A stretch of DNA of 16,069 bases from JBJXFY01 sp046155815 (GTDB lineage Bacteria; Verrucomicrobiota; Verrucomicrobiia; Limisphaerales; CAIMTB01), in the NCBI GenBank assembly GCA_046155815.1, contig JBJXFY010000134.1, positions 1-16,069 of the forward strand, given 5' to 3'. The position numbers and the translations under genes were made by a program. Under the pieces are notes generated by a model, which saw nothing but the letters and a program-made list of their open reading frames with translations, was not told the DNA's origin and did not search any database. Below are positions 14,563 to 16,069 of the stretch, in pieces. Position 1 is the first letter of the stretch. Every line of letters begins with the position of its first letter.

Positions 14563-15411
14563 TCAGGAACCGCGATGCCGGAGAGCGGGAGGCAGCGGAT
14601 AGTAGCCCACGTCCTTAACCACCTGCTGGCCGGCGTCGCTCCGGATCCAGTCGAGGTAGTGCTTCACCTCCCCCCGGTCGAGCTCGGGATTGAGGTACAC
14701 GTAAAGCTGGCGGGCGATGGGATATCTCATGGTCGTGACGGTCTCCTCGGTCGGCTCGATGGCCTCGCCGCCCATTTCCCGGGCCACCTTCAGGTGCCGC
14801 ACGCCGGCGCCGTAGGCGGCGCCGCCGTACCCGATGGCATGGGGATCCTTGGCCACGCTCTGCAGCACCTGGGCGGTGCCGGCCAGCGTCTGCGCCCGCG
14901 GCGAGAAGTCGCGCCCGAGCAGGACGTGCTCCTTGAAGAACTCATAGGTGCCGGAATTATTCTCCCGGCTGTAGAGGATGATCCGCGAATCCGGGCCGCC
15001 GACCTCCTTCCAGTTCGTGATCCGGCCGGTGTAGATGTCGCGGATTTCCCGAAGACTGAGCTGGGTGACGGGACTCCGCTCGTTCACGTAGACGGACAGG
15101 CCGTCCATCGCCACCGGGTACTCGAGCGGGCGTTTGCCGAAGGACCTGATGCACTGCTCGATCTCCTTGCTGCGGATCTTCCGGGAGGAGTTGGCGATGT
15201 CCGTCTGCCGATTCTGCAGGGCCGCCACGCCTACGCCCGAGCCGCCGCCAGACACCTGGATGCGCGCCTCCGGATGCTGCTGCATGTAAACTTCCGCCCA
15301 TTTCTGGCCGAGGATGACCATGGTGTCGGAACCGGTGACGGTAATGTTCCCGGCCCGGGCGGCCAAGGCGGTCGCGGCCAGCACGATGGCGAGGAGCAGG
15401 CGTCGGTTCAT
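14563..15411 (-). CDS. pstS: Periplasmic phosphate-binding protein PstS
   Basis: 282 residues. MNRRLLLAIVLAATALAARA is a Sec signal peptide with an ARA cleavage site at residue 20. The mature protein shows the phosphate-binding segments TVTGSDTM (24-31), SGGGSGVGVAAL (54-65), the SSRKIRSKE block (75-83) and SRENNSGTYEFF (148-159). It binds inorganic phosphate in the periplasm and delivers it to PstCA. The length matches the shorter PstS type common outside enterobacteria. ATG 15411 is chosen because Arg-Arg and the hydrophobic core follow at once. In-frame ATGs at 15417 and 15432 would place part of the leader inside or against the Pho box. There is no ribosome-binding site. It is first in pstS-pstC-pstA-pstB-phoU and should be strongly induced by phosphate starvation. 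Confidence 0.96.
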   Translation of the reverse strand: MNRRLLLAIVLAATALAARAGNITVTGSDTMVILGQKWAEVYMQQHPEARIQVSGGGSGVGVAALQNRQTDIANSSRKIRSKEIEQCIRSFGKRPLEYPVAMDGLSVYVNERSPVTQLSLREIRDIYTGRITNWKEVGGPDSRIILYSRENNSGTYEFFKEHVLLGRDFSPRAQTLAGTAQVLQSVAKDPHAIGYGGAAYGAGVRHLKVAREMGGEAIEPTEETVTTMRYPIARQLYVYLNPELDRGEVKHYLDWIRSDAGQQVVKDVGYYPLPPALRHRGS

Positions 15412-15432
15412 GCCCATAGGTCGGGGTTGCAT

Positions 15433-15461
15433 GTGACAATAACGTGACAGGGCGGTGACGA
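15433..15461 (-). promoter_or_regulatory. Pho box (PhoB-binding site) of the pst operon, three direct repeats
   Basis: On the reverse strand CTGTCACGTTATTGTCAC (15450-15433) has the two seven-base half sites CTGTCAC and TTGTCAC spaced by 11 bp, the Pho-box arrangement. Both TGTCA cores are perfect. A third, weaker unit TCGTCAC (15461-15455) lies a further 11 bp upstream in phase. The box ends 21 bases before the pstS ATG. It lies four bases after the stop of the porin remnant. It implies control by a PhoB-type regulator encoded elsewhere. Confidence 0.85.
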
Positions 15462-15464
15462 CGT

Positions 15465-15864
15465 TCAGAACTTCCAGATCGCATGCAGAAAAAACGGTCC
15501 AACCGGCTGCCAATGCCGGGCAGGTTTTCCTCAATCACCTCGGTGTTCATCCAGGTGAAGCCGAGCGTTAGGAAGTCGTTGGGCGGCCAGGCGAGGCGGA
15601 CGTAGTGGCCGCGCAGGTTGGTGCAGGCGCCGAAGCCCGCGCCGGGCGCACACAGGGTGTCCGGGACGGTGCCGGGCGCGAAGGGGCCGGCGTAGAAGCC
15701 GCCCGCGTTCGAGTCCACCAGCTCCTCCCACCACGCGTCGCCCTCCAGGTGCCGCCAGCGGTACACGACCTCCCCCGTCCGGCGGCGGCGCGCACACCGG
15801 ACAGCCACAGCCCCGCCGTCAGGGCGAGGAGGCCTCGCCAGGGGTTCCTGATCGTGCGGCGCAT
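15465..15864 (-). pseudogene. Broken mini-porin: signal peptide fused to a porin-like C-terminus, two frame breaks
   Basis: ATG 15864 begins a good signal peptide, with MRRTIRNPWRG, a hydrophobic core LLALTAGLWL and a cleavage site near VRAAA. After residue 30 that frame becomes meaningless. The next frame carries VVYRWRHLEGDAWWEELVDS, GHYVRLAWPPNDFLTLGFTW and LPGIGSRLDRFF, alternating aromatic and polar strands like the end of an outer-membrane barrel. This in turn loses frame at a run of six T (15489-15494), after which a third frame gives LHAIWKF and stop, the ideal final strand with C-terminal Phe. One extra G in the G5 run (15772-15776) and one extra T in the T6 run would restore a single 133-residue protein. 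Porins have several hundred residues, so the barrel's main body is also missing. It could be a decayed phosphate porin or an assembly-error gene; the family is a guess. Confidence 0.7.
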
Positions 15865-15940
15865 GGCTTGATGGCTGACGCGGCCAAGACGGGCGCATCC
15901 ATCATCGTCCGGCAAACGCCAACGCGTCCCGACTGTCCTG

Positions 15941-16069
15941 CTACTTCGCCCGCAGCGGGCCGATGTATTCCGTCGCTACCACCACGTCGTCGAGCCACAC
16001 CTTGATCCGGTGCCCGGCGGGCTTCTGCGTGTACACGTAGAGCCAGACGAAGTTCACGTTCAGCTCCGG
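15941..16069 (-). CDS. C-terminal fragment of an exported-type beta-sandwich protein
   Basis: The last 42 codons of a gene that runs off the right edge, ending at a TAG stop (15941-15943). The visible protein has beta strands NFVWLYVYTQKPAGHRIKVW and the ending LDDVVVATEYIGPLRAK. A closing 'W-x-D-D/N-V-V-V-A-T-x-Y-I-G' strand is common at the end of laminin-G-like or polysaccharide-lyase-like (concanavalin-A-fold) domains, but too little is present to name an enzyme. The gene is on the same strand as the porin remnant, 76 bp upstream of its ATG. Confidence 0.7.
   Translation of the reverse strand, partial: PELNVNFVWLYVYTQKPAGHRIKVWLDDVVVATEYIGPLRAK

Noticed and set aside
15489..15494. Programmed frameshifting at the T6 run of the porin remnant
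   Set aside because: A second, unrelated shift at the G5 run would also be needed. Neither site has a stimulatory hairpin that I can see, and most of the barrel is missing in any case.
1..16069. CRISPR array, insertion sequence, prophage or plasmid origin
   Set aside because: No regularly spaced repeats, transposase or integrase motifs, terminal inverted repeats or iterons were found on reading both strands.

Overview
This is a GC-rich, densely packed bacterial chromosome window with no plasmid, phage, transposase or CRISPR signature. It suggests a Gram-negative bacterium with an outer membrane: there are Sec signal peptides, a lipobox, a porin-like C-terminus ending in Phe and a periplasmic chaperone-like protein. 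Few genes have a Shine-Dalgarno sequence, and GTG or TTG starts are likely. That, plus the gene mix (a glycine-rich RRM protein, an S1/P1 nuclease, a C-terminus resembling laminin-G-like or polysaccharide-lyase-like proteins, and a short porin-like C-terminus), points me to Verrucomicrobiota of the Opitutales type. This placement is an inference, not a demonstration.

Left part (1-5,200). A 3' fragment of a PQQ-type beta-propeller gene comes first. It is followed by tRNA-Thr(TGT) with a good sigma70-type promoter, then a PLP-dependent alpha-oxoamine-synthase-like enzyme. A histone-deacetylase-fold amidohydrolase converges on that enzyme. An S1/P1-type zinc nuclease with a signal peptide is divergent from the deacetylase gene. 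A reverse-strand RNA-binding protein (RRM plus Gly-rich tail) follows, with a clear intrinsic terminator and a long repeat-containing upstream region.

Middle part (5,200-10,900). A membrane-anchored SurA/PpiD-like protein and an RluA-family pseudouridine synthase form a forward pair. The synthase overlaps, tail to tail by 131 bp, a LysE-family transporter. Upstream of the transporter on the same strand lies pssA (phosphatidylserine synthase). Divergent from pssA is an unrecognised lipoprotein that also has a C-terminal membrane helix.

Right part (10,891-16,069). A complete high-affinity phosphate uptake operon lies on the reverse strand in the order pstS-pstC-pstA-pstB-phoU, with very tight junctions. 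Immediately upstream of pstS is a strong three-unit Pho box, so the operon is very probably induced by PhoB on phosphate starvation. Four bases upstream of the box ends a broken porin-like gene: a signal peptide joined to only about 100 residues of porin C-terminus, with two one-base frame breaks in homopolymers. The window ends in the 42-residue C-terminus of another reverse-strand protein.

Most of the window is recognisable housekeeping sequence, and I see no convincing new multi-gene system. The best leads are the porin remnant beside the Pho box, a pstS promoter geometry that predicts a leaderless mRNA, the doubly anchored lipoprotein, the antisense-overlapping gene tails and the tandem hairpins at the start of the nuclease gene.
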